Positions 4,983 through 13,092 of a stretch of DNA of 64,000 nt are shown one piece after another. The DNA is from a virus. The DNA lies in the IMG/VR virus record IMGVR_UViG_3300042894_004766, positions 1 through 64,000 of that record. One strand, written 5' to 3'. The position numbers were made by a program, and so were the translations under genes. Under the pieces are notes generated by a model that saw only the letters and a list, made by a program, of their open reading frames with translations, was not told where the DNA came from and ran no database searches. The number at the start of each line of letters is the position of its first letter. Position 1 is the first letter of the stretch.

Positions 4983-7043
4983 ATGAAGAAATTAAAACTT
5001 TATGAGTTATTTACTGGAGAAGAAGGTGAACAACAAAAGACTAAAAAGAAAACTCCGTTCTTAGACGCATATGGTGTTGATATGACTAAACTTGCAGAAG
5101 ATGATAAACTTGACCCTGTAATAGGTAGACAAAAAGAAATCGACCAAGTTATATGGATTTTATCTAGAAAGAATAAAAACAATCCAGTTATTATTGGTGA
5201 ACCAGGTGTTGGTAAAACTGCAATTATCGAAGGTATTGCAAGACTTATGGTAACAGAAGATTGTCCAGAAGCATTAGAAGGCAAAAGAATTGTATCTGTT
5301 GACATGGGTACTATTATGGCTGGACAAGGTGGTTTAGAAGCTAAAGTAAAAGCTTTAATGGATGAACTTAATGATAATCCAGAAATTATTCTTTTTATTG
5401 ATGAGATTCACTTAATGGTAAATAAAGGTGTGCCGATTGATATGGCAAACCAAATCAAACCAGCTCTAGCAAGAGGTCAAATGCGTTTAATTGGAGCAAC
5501 TACGAATAATGAATTTAGAAATTCTATTGAAAAAGATGGTGCTTTAGAAAGAAGATTTCAAAAAGTAAATGTTGAAGAGCCATCTATTGAAGATACAATT
5601 GAAATTTTAATGAAAATTAAAAATAAATATGAAGACTTTCATAAAGTTTCATATAATGATGATGCTATTGAAGCTTGTGTTACCCTATCAGGTAGATTTA
5701 TTTCAGACAGATACTTTCCAGATAAAGCAATTGATTTAATGGATGAAGTTGGTGCAAAAATGAGAATCTCTGCTAAGAAAAATACTCCTGCAGAACTTAT
5801 AGAAATAGAAAAAGAATTATCTGAGATAAGATTACAAAAAACAGAATTTTTAAAAGCACAAAAATATCAGGAAGCTGGTGATTTAAGACCAAGAGAAAAT
5901 GAATTAGTTATTAAAGCTATTGAAATTAAGAAAGCCGCAAAAGATATGCCAAGAATTACAATTACTAAAGAAGATGTTGAAAAAATACTTTCTTTAAAAA
6001 CTGGTATTCCTACACAAGTAACTGGTGATGAAGGTAAAAGACTTTTAGGATTAGAAGGTGAATTAAAAATGCAAATTATCGGACAAGATGAAGCTGTTAC
6101 AAAAATTGCAAAATCTATTAGAAGAAACAGAGCAGGTTTAAAAGATCCTAATAGACCAGCCGGTGTATTTCTTTTCTTAGGTTCTACTGGTACTGGTAAA
6201 ACACATACTGTAAAAACATTGGCAAAGAATGTATTTGGTACAGAAGACGCAATGATTAGAGTTGATATGTCAGAATATGCTGAGAAACATAATGTTGCTA
6301 GAATGATTGGTTCTCCTCCGGGATATGTAGGATATGGTGAAGGTGGTCAATTGACTGAAAAAGTAAGAAGAAAACCTTATTGTATTATATTATTTGATGA
6401 GTTAGAGAAAGCACACCCTAGTGTAATGGATATCATGTTGCAGATTTTTGATGATGGTCACTTAACAGATGGTGAAGGAAGAAAAGTAGATTTTAGAAAT
6501 ACTATTATTGTTATGACTTCTAACATTGGTGCAAGTGCGGTTAATCAAATGGTAACACCTGTTGGATTTGGTGCAGATAAGCCAATGGTTAAAGAAGAGA
6601 ATGCTAAAGCTATAATTAAAGCTGAGTTAAGTAAAAGATTAAAACCTGAGTTTATCAATAGAATTGATGAAATTATTATATTCTCTTCTTTATCAAAAGA
6701 AAATATTTATAAAATCATTGATATTGAAATTAAAAAGGTTGAGAGTAAACTAAAAGCGATGAATTTATCATTAGAAATTACAACTGCTTTTAAAGATTTA
6801 TTGATTGATAAAGGATATGATGAAAAGATGGGTGCTCGTCCATTAAAAAGAGCAATTCAGCATTACTTAGAAGATCCACTTTCAGATGAGATATTAGGTG
6901 GTGAATTAGAAGGAAATGTTGTAGTTGATTATGATCCATCATCTAATAAAATTTTACTTAATGGGAAACCATTTGATGTAAATGAAAGTAAAAGTTTCAA
7001 ATATCTTAAACCATTAAATGAGTTTTTAAAAAAGAATAGATAA
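4983..7043 (+). CDS. clpC: ClpC/ClpA-like AAA+ unfoldase without N-domain
   Basis: This 686-aa protein has two AAA+ modules: Walker A GEPGVGKT at residues 72-79 with Walker B DE near 140, and Walker A GSTGTGKT near 400-407. Between them is a short coiled insertion typical of ClpC. A VGF tripeptide near residue 527, in the loop before PEFINRID, corresponds to the ClpP-docking loop of ClpC/ClpA. The usual ~140-residue N-terminal domain is absent; the protein instead starts with the MKKLKLYELF-type peptide shared by many candidate virion proteins here. ClpP (33155-33895) and ClpS (46048-46332) are also encoded. It could degrade host proteins or be packaged in the virion. Confidence 0.93.
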   Translation: MKKLKLYELFTGEEGEQQKTKKKTPFLDAYGVDMTKLAEDDKLDPVIGRQKEIDQVIWILSRKNKNNPVIIGEPGVGKTAIIEGIARLMVTEDCPEALEGKRIVSVDMGTIMAGQGGLEAKVKALMDELNDNPEIILFIDEIHLMVNKGVPIDMANQIKPALARGQMRLIGATTNNEFRNSIEKDGALERRFQKVNVEEPSIEDTIEILMKIKNKYEDFHKVSYNDDAIEACVTLSGRFISDRYFPDKAIDLMDEVGAKMRISAKKNTPAELIEIEKELSEIRLQKTEFLKAQKYQEAGDLRPRENELVIKAIEIKKAAKDMPRITITKEDVEKILSLKTGIPTQVTGDEGKRLLGLEGELKMQIIGQDEAVTKIAKSIRRNRAGLKDPNRPAGVFLFLGSTGTGKTHTVKTLAKNVFGTEDAMIRVDMSEYAEKHNVARMIGSPPGYVGYGEGGQLTEKVRRKPYCIILFDELEKAHPSVMDIMLQIFDDGHLTDGEGRKVDFRNTIIVMTSNIGASAVNQMVTPVGFGADKPMVKEENAKAIIKAELSKRLKPEFINRIDEIIIFSSLSKENIYKIIDIEIKKVESKLKAMNLSLEITTAFKDLLIDKGYDEKMGARPLKRAIQHYLEDPLSDEILGGELEGNVVVDYDPSSNKILLNGKPFDVNESKSFKYLKPLNEFLKKNR

Positions 7044-7044
7044 A

Positions 7045-7078
7045 TAAAAAAACCACTCAAATGAGTGGTTTTCTTTTT
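7045..7078. terminator. bidirectional terminator
   Basis: The stem AACCACTCA/TGAGTGGTT is flanked by A- and T-runs. It is nearly the same hairpin as at 3676 and 43648, a recurring terminator cassette of this genome. Confidence 0.88.
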
Positions 7079-7494
7079 TATGATTTGTAGAAATCTCCTT
7101 TTTCTTCTACGTATTTCAATCTTGCTTCTTCAGCTTGAGATCTTAGTTTAACATATTCTTTTCTAAGTAATTGAATTTGTTTTTCTTTTTGACTTGTTTC
7201 TAATACAACTTTGAAATCGATAACATTTTTAAGTTTTAAGTACCAGAAGAAGTTATTGATTGACTTTTGTCCGGTTTTTTTACCAACAAGAAATAATCGT
7301 CTTGCTAACTTTTTCTTTCCAGTTTGTGTTAAGTGATCAATCTTAAAGTTTATCCACTCTAAGTGTTCGTTTACTTCACCGTCAACTTTTATTACATATT
7401 TTTTATCAATTGCAACTTGTGTTGCTTTTACCATTAGATTTTTCAAGTTTACATCTAATTCATTTACTCCTGTGTTTGTTTGTTTTGTGTCCAT
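7078..7494 (-). CDS. basic coiled-coil hypothetical protein, 138 aa
   Basis: The protein is lysine-rich and predominantly helical, with a C-terminal heptad-like stretch rich in Lys, Glu and Arg. There is no signal, membrane segment or metal motif. I do not recognise a family. The basic charge suggests nucleic-acid binding, which is inference. It stands alone between the terminator at 7045 and a 110-nt gene-free gap with no clear signal. Confidence 0.6.
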   Translation of the reverse strand: MDTKQTNTGVNELDVNLKNLMVKATQVAIDKKYVIKVDGEVNEHLEWINFKIDHLTQTGKKKLARRLFLVGKKTGQKSINNFFWYLKLKNVIDFKVVLETSQKEKQIQLLRKEYVKLRSQAEEARLKYVEEKGDFYKS

Positions 7495-7604
7495 TTTTTT
7501 AATATTTTTTTTAGTTATTTTTTAATAATTTTAATCTTCTAAGTTAAAATATTAAGTTGGACCTCTGATTACAATCTATCTCATGTTGTTTATTTATTTT
7601 TTGT

Positions 7605-8195
7605 TTATATTTCGTTTAATTTTTTCACTTTAAATATTTTTTTGATGTTATCAAGTTTTGCTTTAATATCATCAAGTAATTGTCTTTGAACTCTAGTAAA
7701 AGTTCTACCTTCTTCCATTGCGTCAACTATTGCACAAGTTTCTCTGTAATAGTTTGTTCTGAATCTTTCAGAAGCAGTAAATGCGTCTGCAATGTTATTA
7801 AATCTATCTGATAGTTTAATAGTAAACGCTTTGTCAGACATTTTCAACATTTTATTGATTAGGTAGTTTGTTTTACTACCTCCCCATTTATGTTTAATTT
7901 CATCTGTGTTAGATGTTAACTCTAACATAATATCTGCAACCTCTTTACCAAAAAGTTCTTTCACATCAGCATAAGCATCCCAGATGTTATCATAACAATC
8001 TTCTGCAACATCGTGTACTAAAGCAGCGATTAAGGTTGCTTCATCAGTAGTGTACAATTTTAATGTACCATTTACTTTTTGTACGTGTGCGTCAAAGTAA
8101 GGTTGTCCAGTAAACTTTCTTACTTGATCTTTATGAGCTCTTTGGGCAAATTCCCAAGCTAATTTTTCTTTCGGTGTAATCGGTGCGTTCGCCAT
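7605..8195 (-). CDS. HD-domain hydrolase, RelA/SpoT-MESH1-like alarmone hydrolase
   Basis: The 196-aa protein shows the SpoT/MESH1 hydrolase pattern: an RKFTGQPYFDAHV segment at residues 26-38, the metal-binding HDVAED at 61-66 and KLSDRFNN at 128-134 in place of KLADRxxN. This stand-alone HD fold hydrolyses (p)ppGpp or related 3'-pyrophosphates. There is no synthetase domain. In a phage it could erase the stringent response or the product of an alarmone-type toxin. It has a TATATTTG promoter element about 30 nt upstream (8222-8229, minus strand). The exact substrate cannot be read from sequence. Confidence 0.82.
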   Translation of the reverse strand: MANAPITPKEKLAWEFAQRAHKDQVRKFTGQPYFDAHVQKVNGTLKLYTTDEATLIAALVHDVAEDCYDNIWDAYADVKELFGKEVADIMLELTSNTDEIKHKWGGSKTNYLINKMLKMSDKAFTIKLSDRFNNIADAFTASERFRTNYYRETCAIVDAMEEGRTFTRVQRQLLDDIKAKLDNIKKIFKVKKLNEI

Positions 8196-8236
8196 AAATC
8201 TTTTCTTTTTATATATTATATTGCAAATATACGATT

Positions 8237-8599
8237 TTATTTTATATATTCCTCAAATTCTTTATAGACTCTTTCCATAAATCTTTTTTCTCTATCAGTT
8301 ATATCTGGTCCTAAATCAAATATAAATTTACTTTTTATGATTTCCCAGTTTTCTTCTTTTGTTTTATCATCATCATAATTATCATAGATAATATCAAATG
8401 AATCTGTACAATAAATATCTACTTTATCTCCTTTTATAGTAGATACATAGTTGTCATTTTCATCAATATATGAGTAGTGACCATCGTAATATCCAGGTAT
8501 TCTTGCGGCACCTATTGGTACACCACCATACATTCTTACATGTGATTCTCCTGTTGGGTCCGCATCTTGCAATATTTTTATAAATTCTTTTGTTGTCAT
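8237..8599 (-). CDS. hypothetical acidic protein, 120 aa
   Basis: It is rich in Asp, Glu and Tyr, with a Gly/Pro-rich N-terminal part (VRMYGGVPIG) that resembles small phage proteins of unknown role. No membrane segment or catalytic motif is visible. It lies 2 nt downstream of the PTH2/HD gene and is likely its operon partner. Confidence 0.6.
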   Translation of the reverse strand: MTTKEFIKILQDADPTGESHVRMYGGVPIGAARIPGYYDGHYSYIDENDNYVSTIKGDKVDIYCTDSFDIIYDNYDDDKTKEENWEIIKSKFIFDLGPDITDREKRFMERVYKEFEEYIK

Positions 8600-8601
8600 A
8601 A

Positions 8602-9510
8602 TTATTGTTTATTTTTTAATAAGTTTAAAACTTGTTTACCTCTTTTATCTAATTGTTTGTATTTTATTTTAAATGAAGTACTTTCAATACCACCAAATAT
8701 CGCTGCATTAGAATGTAATTCACAAAGTGATGTTACTAATAGTGTAAAAACGGTTTCGATTGAGTTTTTTGTAACAAAGTCTTCTACTTCATCTGATTTA
8801 ATAGTATGAAATACCATATCTTTTAAGATTAAATCTGCAACTACTTTGTTATCAGAAATCTTAGAGAATGTATCAAATGATACTTGTGCGTGGTTTGGAA
8901 AGTGTCTTTTACCTTCTTCATCAATTATCATACAATATGCCTTCCCACAATCGTGCATTACTTGATATTCCTTAATATCTTCTAATGAATGTAAGTTGTT
9001 AAGTATAAACTCTTTATTATCTGTAAACCAAGTAGGTAACTTCCATTCAAATACTGGATTACTACTAGTTAAATCGTTAAAATACTTATTGACAGATATG
9101 CCGTGATCTAGTACACTTTGTGTATCAGTTTGAGGTGTATCAATCATATCAGAGATAACTTTCTCGTATGTTAGTTTTGATTTTTTACCTAAAAGTGGAA
9201 GATATGAAACTTTCTTTCTGACATCTTTATCTGCGTATAAACAAATAGATGTAAGTTCATCGTTTAAATCTGGTTCGTAAAATTTTGTGACTGAGGTAAG
9301 TTTGGATAACTTTAAGTATAAGTCATTTAATTCTTTTTCATTGTTTACTTGTAAACAGATGATAGAATTAGATGTAGTTTTCCATTCTTTAAATTGTTGT
9401 GGAAACTCGTATGCGAAGTCTGCAATTGAGTGTGTTGATTGTTGGCTCTGATAGCCTGGAGTTAAATCACTTCTAGTGATAACTACTAATTTTGCTTGGT
9501 CTTTGTTAAT
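8602..9510 (-). CDS. peptidyl-tRNA hydrolase 2-like / HD-domain fusion with anomalous start
   Basis: An open frame runs from 9510 to 8602 (about 302 codons). Residues ~4-70 resemble the PTH2 fold: a QAKLVVITRSDLTPGYQ strand-loop, a Q-S/H helix, then an ICLQV strand followed by an EKELNDL helix. The C-terminal half holds MHDCGKAY and HFPNHA, an HD-type metal site. PTH2 releases peptides from peptidyl-tRNA. The start is odd: the only upstream ATGs (9525 and 9519) are followed by an in-frame TAG at 9511-9513, so no ATG opens the PTH2 part. A start at 9147 (MIDTPQT) would give only the HD half. Options are an ATT start, TAG readthrough, a frameshift, or a broken gene. Confidence 0.65.
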   Translation of the reverse strand: MNKDQAKLVVITRSDLTPGYQSQQSTHSIADFAYEFPQQFKEWKTTSNSIICLQVNNEKELNDLYLKLSKLTSVTKFYEPDLNDELTSICLYADKDVRKKVSYLPLLGKKSKLTYEKVISDMIDTPQTDTQSVLDHGISVNKYFNDLTSSNPVFEWKLPTWFTDNKEFILNNLHSLEDIKEYQVMHDCGKAYCMIIDEEGKRHFPNHAQVSFDTFSKISDNKVVADLILKDMVFHTIKSDEVEDFVTKNSIETVFTLLVTSLCELHSNAAIFGGIESTSFKIKYKQLDKRGKQVLNLLKNKQ

Positions 9511-9527
9511 CTAAGTCATTGTCATAA

Positions 9528-9713
9528 TTATTTATTATTTTTTAAAAATTGTTGTTCTTTTTTAGTTAGACTCTTCATACCTTTTTCTGAAATTTTATCC
9601 AGTATTCGATTTAATTCGTCTTCTTTTTCTTTTCTTATTGAGTTAAATTCATAATCATCAATAAGTCGTTTTTCAACGTTTGTTTTAAATAGTTTTTTAA
9701 ACCAACTTAACAT
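9528..9713 (-). CDS. small protein with rhomboid-tail-like motif, 61 aa
   Basis: The C-terminal 35 residues (LNRILDKISEKGMKSLTK, then EQQFL) match the small helical motif at the C-terminus of many Bacteroidetes rhomboid proteases. There is no protease domain. A second phage protein (42688-43311) ends with the same kind of motif. The N-terminus is amphipathic (SWFKKLFK) and could touch the membrane. A TTTAATATATA element at 9718-9728 lies directly upstream. Function unknown. Confidence 0.6.
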   Translation of the reverse strand: MLSWFKKLFKTNVEKRLIDDYEFNSIRKEKEDELNRILDKISEKGMKSLTKKEQQFLKNNK

Positions 9714-9736
9714 TGTTTATATATTAAATTTTTTTG

Positions 9737-9802
9737 TGGCTCTGGAGGGGAATGATCCCTCGTCTTCTGGTTTTAGAGGCCTTAGACTAACCATACAAAG
9801 CC
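9737..9802 (-). tRNA. short tRNA-like gene, non-canonical fold, anticodon unclear
   Basis: The acceptor GGCTTTG pairs with CAGAGCC and is followed by a discriminator A. The T-arm stem GAGGG/CCCTC is good but its loop is ATCATTC instead of TTCGAAT. Between them separate D- and anticodon arms do not form well; instead TGGTT can pair with AACCA. At 66 nt it is shorter than a normal tRNA. A CTCTAAA stretch would read CUA (amber) if it were the anticodon loop, but the flanking stem is poor. A strong promoter (9814-9844) stands directly upstream, so it is expressed. It may be a reduced tRNA or a tRNA mimic. Confidence 0.45.
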
Positions 9803-9813
9803 GTTTTGTTTTA

Positions 9814-9844
9814 CAAAGATACAACTAATTTTTAATACACCAAA
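9814..9844 (-). promoter_or_regulatory. Bacteroidetes-type promoter (copy E)
   Basis: Minus-strand TTTG (9841-9844), 19-nt spacer and TATCTTTG (9814-9821). It reads into the short tRNA-like gene and may also serve the downstream 61-aa and PTH2/HD genes. Confidence 0.82.
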
Positions 9845-9845
9845 T

Positions 9846-10055
9846 TTATTCTTGTTTTTTTAAATCTTCAATTGCTAACTGTTCTAATGTTTGTGGATTA
9901 TGTTTCCAATTTTTCCAAACTTCAAAATCTTTTAATCTTTCTAATGTTTCTTTTGGAATTAGAACAAACCCATCTGGTGCTACTGCACCAAATTTATGGT
10001 AATGTGCATTCTTAATTTTTTCTTTGATTTCTTCTGTAATATTTCTTGGGCTCAT
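9846..10055 (-). CDS. hypothetical protein, 69 aa
   Basis: A small charged helical protein with a central VAPDGFVLIPKETLERL segment. It overlaps the 3' end of the next upstream gene by 44 nt in another frame, so the two are translationally linked. No family recognised. Confidence 0.55.
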   Translation of the reverse strand: MSPRNITEEIKEKIKNAHYHKFGAVAPDGFVLIPKETLERLKDFEVWKNWKHNPQTLEQLAIEDLKKQE

Positions 10056-10350
10056 CTTGTTTTTTAATATCTATTGTCTCAACTTTTTTAAATTTTAATA
10101 ACCACCTATATAATTTAGGTGATATTATAAATATTACTTTCTCTATATTTGTTCTCCATACATTTTCCCAAGTACCAACATTACAAGTATTACACTCTTT
10201 ATTATATTGTTGATGTGCACTACATATTGAAAACCATCTTTCTTTCCAAAAGAATTTACCTTTGTCTCTCATATAGAATTTATCTAAAAAATCATTTATT
10301 CTTTTGTTTACTACTTTATCATTAGTAAAGTGTTTTTTATGTCTATCCAT
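10012..10350 (-). CDS. hypothetical basic protein with CxxC pair, 112 aa
   Basis: It is rich in Lys, Arg, Trp and aromatic residues, with Cys residues at ICSAH and CNTCN that may bind a metal. A hydrophobic stretch (KVIFIISPKLYRWLL) is too short and too basic to be a clear membrane anchor. No family recognised. Confidence 0.55.
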   Translation of the reverse strand: MDRHKKHFTNDKVVNKRINDFLDKFYMRDKGKFFWKERWFSICSAHQQYNKECNTCNVGTWENVWRTNIEKVIFIISPKLYRWLLKFKKVETIDIKKQDEPKKYYRRNQRKN

Positions 10351-10394
10351 CCCATCTTCTCCCTCATTTGTAAGTTATATCTAAAAAATGATAT

Positions 10395-11648
10395 TTAGTT
10401 TAATTTAGCTCTGATTCCGGGCATATAAATCTCAATCAATTGTATCAATTCTTCTTTACACTCTGGAGTCAATGATTTATTTTTATTTTGATTCAACAAA
10501 ATCATAAATGAACTTACAACTTTATTAAATTTAAAGGCATCTGTAAAGTCAAATATAGTTTTCTTAAATGATTCTATATCAATAGTTTCTTCACCTGTTT
10601 TATCCAACCAAGTTTTCATTCTATTTATAAATCTTCTAATTCCAATTATATTTTCATCAGACCAAGAACCACCATCAAAGTAGTGACCAATAAACATCAA
10701 GTAAAATCTGATTTCATCTGGATCATATCCATCCAAACTAACTACATTTCCCTTTGATTTAGACATCTTTTCACCACCATTCAATATCATTCCTTGGTGT
10801 ACCAACTTATTAATTGGTTCTTCAAAGTCAATAAATCCAATATCATACAAAAACATTGTGATAAATCTAATATAAATCAAGTGCATACAAGCATGTTCTG
10901 AACCACCAACATACAAATCAACTGGTTTTGGTTTAATACCTTTCATCAAACAATAGATAATAGTATAAATAGAACTATCTACGAATGTGTCCATTGTATC
11001 TGTCTCACCTTCAATAGGAATAGGGCAACCCCAACTTCTTTGTCTTGATACACACCAGTCGTGTTGATTTTCCAACCAATTTCTTTGTGACTTTATTGTA
11101 GATTCTGGAAAGTCAATCTTATCCAAACCTGCAATCAATCTATCTTTATAATCTGTGATTTTGAAATACCATTGATTCAATGTTTTCTTTTCTACTTCTG
11201 TAGAACATCTTTCACATTTACCATCTTTTACTTGTTCTCTTGCCAATACAGTTTCACAACTGTTACAGAAGTCAACTTCACCATCTTTCTTATAAGCCAA
11301 ACCTTTATCATACAATTGTTTAAACAACCATTGTGTGTACTCAATATAGTTAGGATCCGAGGTAATCAACATTTCCTCGTATTGAGTATTCATGTTATCC
11401 ATCTGTATTCTAAAATTTTCTATATTTTCGTAGGTAACTTCTCTTGGATCTCTACCTACTTTTTTTGCATAGTTTTCTGCTGGCAAACCATGACTATCAT
11501 ATCCAAAGGGTTGAAAAACTTGTTCACCTTTATATCTCAAGTATCTACAGTAACTATCCATAATCGCATAGTTATACCAGTGTCCACAGTGCAAACCACT
11601 CCCAGAAGGATATGGGAAAAATGTTGCAATATATTTATAATCTTTCAT
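10395..11648 (-). CDS. leucyl-tRNA synthetase-like protein lacking the CP1 editing domain
   Basis: The first ATG in register with the family is at 11648 (MKDYKYIATFFPYPSG); a TTG at 11684 is less likely. Visible motifs are HCGH at residues 20-23, the LeuRS zinc knuckle CNSC..CERC, WCVSRQRSWGCPIP, DTFVDSS and KMSKS near residue 295. Between the SQRNW strand and WCVSRQRSWGCPIP, where LeuRS normally has a ~190-residue CP1 editing domain, only about five residues remain. The C-terminal part is also shortened, giving 417 aa against about 850 normally. The active site looks intact, so it may charge leucine without proofreading. Mycoplasma mobile LeuRS is a known natural precedent for a missing editing domain. 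Confidence 0.88.
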   Translation of the reverse strand: MKDYKYIATFFPYPSGSGLHCGHWYNYAIMDSYCRYLRYKGEQVFQPFGYDSHGLPAENYAKKVGRDPREVTYENIENFRIQMDNMNTQYEEMLITSDPNYIEYTQWLFKQLYDKGLAYKKDGEVDFCNSCETVLAREQVKDGKCERCSTEVEKKTLNQWYFKITDYKDRLIAGLDKIDFPESTIKSQRNWLENQHDWCVSRQRSWGCPIPIEGETDTMDTFVDSSIYTIIYCLMKGIKPKPVDLYVGGSEHACMHLIYIRFITMFLYDIGFIDFEEPINKLVHQGMILNGGEKMSKSKGNVVSLDGYDPDEIRFYLMFIGHYFDGGSWSDENIIGIRRFINRMKTWLDKTGEETIDIESFKKTIFDFTDAFKFNKVVSSFMILLNQNKNKSLTPECKEELIQLIEIYMPGIRAKLN

Positions 11649-11804
11649 TTCTTTGTTTTTTTCTTGTAAAGTGACTTGTGTCAATTTTTAATTTTTTAAT
11701 TATTCTATAAATTTTACTTTCAATTAGTTTTGTGTGTTCTTGTTGTATATTTGTACAAATATCTTTACTATCCACTATGTTCCCTACTTATATTTTTAAT
11801 TTAA

Positions 11805-11836
11805 GCTTAGTTGCAAATATAATAATTAAATTTAAT
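11805..11836 (-). promoter_or_regulatory. promoter for the LeuRS-like gene
   Basis: Minus-strand TATATTTG is preceded by TTTA at about 18 nt. The leader to the LeuRS start would be roughly 155 nt, includes the palindrome ATATTTGTACAAATAT, and shows no coding capacity. A plus-strand TATATTTG is also part of that palindrome. Confidence 0.5.
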
Positions 11837-11845
11837 ATATAAACT

Positions 11846-12874
11846 ATGAAATACATTAAATCAAGTGAGGAATATTCAATAAACGAAGAATTAGACTTAA
11901 AAATAGGTTGGAGACAAATTATAATTGGTTTGTGTATTTTCGCTGCGTATAAACACTATTTTCCTGATAGGAAAAAAATCACATTAAGTGAAATGAATAG
12001 AATTGTTGCAGATGTTGATAACAAACCTACTATACAAGAAAGAATTATTATTGATAAAATAAAAAATAGTTTAGTTACGGATATTAATCAAGAAACTGGA
12101 ATTTCAGAAGATAAAAAGAGAAAGTTATTGAATGGTATCAATACTATACCATTTATTATGGTTGATACTGAGACTATTGGTTTCATTACCGGTAATGAAA
12201 ATACACTTGGTTGTTACTTTGGTTATATGGATAAAGTTAGAAATAAGTTAGTAACAGTAATTTTAGTTGATCGAAGTAGAGTAAAGGGTGTAAGTTTTAG
12301 TGAAACTTTATTACACGAGTTAAGACACTTAGTTGACGATTTATTAACGGATGGTAGAAAAGATTATAGTGAACTATCTAATATAGTTGATATGTTAGAT
12401 AAAGATATTGTTTTGAGAAATAAAGAAGGAGAAAAAAAGTTAAGAAATAAGGTCAATGATTATGTTAATATTATGGTTAAAAATAGCGTTGATCCTGAAG
12501 ACCTAGGTAGTCCCAGAGTTAAAGAACTATCAGATAATCTCAAAGATGAATATTTTGATGCTATCTTTTTAGATAAAAGTAAAATGGATTATTTAACATC
12601 ATCTGCTGAAATATATGCTAGATTTCATGGATTAAAAAGATGGATGATAAAAAATGGTTATCTTAAAGATATAAATAGTGAGATAACACAAGATATTATT
12701 ATAAATATGATGCAAGATAAACAATTTTTTGATCCAAAAATAATAAATAGGGATTTCTTTCAATTACTATTTTATATGGATGTTGATTTTACTGGTAAAA
12801 CAAAAAGTGATATGACAAAGGCCAATTCAATAGTAGCAAACTATACAGATTATATAAATAAACCTACCGTTTAA
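11846..12874 (+). CDS. putative zinc metallopeptidase with virion-type N-terminal peptide
   Basis: The 342-aa protein opens with MKYIKSSEEYSINEE, the N-terminal peptide shared by many candidate internal virion proteins here. HELRH at residues 157-161 is an HExxH zinc site, followed by HLVDDLL; a glutamate further along (near SAEIYARFHG) could be the third ligand of a gluzincin-like fold. A possible membrane segment sits at residues 25-38. A TTTAATATATA element ends 4 nt before the ATG. It may be a packaged protease acting on the envelope or on head proteins. The substrate is unknown. Confidence 0.65.
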   Translation: MKYIKSSEEYSINEELDLKIGWRQIIIGLCIFAAYKHYFPDRKKITLSEMNRIVADVDNKPTIQERIIIDKIKNSLVTDINQETGISEDKKRKLLNGINTIPFIMVDTETIGFITGNENTLGCYFGYMDKVRNKLVTVILVDRSRVKGVSFSETLLHELRHLVDDLLTDGRKDYSELSNIVDMLDKDIVLRNKEGEKKLRNKVNDYVNIMVKNSVDPEDLGSPRVKELSDNLKDEYFDAIFLDKSKMDYLTSSAEIYARFHGLKRWMIKNGYLKDINSEITQDIIINMMQDKQFFDPKIINRDFFQLLFYMDVDFTGKTKSDMTKANSIVANYTDYINKPTV

Positions 12875-13076
12875 ATATATCAAACCAGTTACGTTTAAGT
12901 AACTGGTTTAATTTTTTATCTCTTTTTTCAATTACTTTTTTTTGTTTACAATCTTCACACATTCCCAATTCATTAAATGTTGTATCGTGTAATGGTGTAT
13001 TATAATTCTTTGTTGTGTCTATCACTATAGTTGTAAAACGATCACAACCTTCACACCAACCACTATAATCTACCAT
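12864..13076 (-). CDS. zinc-ribbon protein, 70 aa
   Basis: Two CxxC pairs (CEGC near residue 8 and CEDC near residue 40) are spaced as in a zinc ribbon, followed by a basic C-terminal helix. This suggests nucleic-acid or protein binding. It lies 16 nt downstream of metK and is probably co-transcribed with it. Its 3' coding part contains the terminator hairpin used by the converging gene. Confidence 0.65.
   Translation of the reverse strand: MVDYSGWCEGCDRFTTIVIDTTKNYNTPLHDTTFNELGMCEDCKQKKVIEKRDKKLNQLLKRNWFDIFKR
12882..12915 (+). terminator. terminator embedded in the converging gene
   Basis: AAACCAGTTAC and GTAACTGGTTT form an 11-bp stem followed by a T-run on the plus strand. It lies inside the last codons of the minus-strand zinc-ribbon gene. 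Confidence 0.75.
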
Positions 13077-13092
13077 AGAATATATTTTTTAA

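Noticed and set aside
11846-12874. Assigning the HExxH protein to a named metallopeptidase family
   Set aside because: Only HELRH is clear; the third ligand and flanking motifs are not enough.
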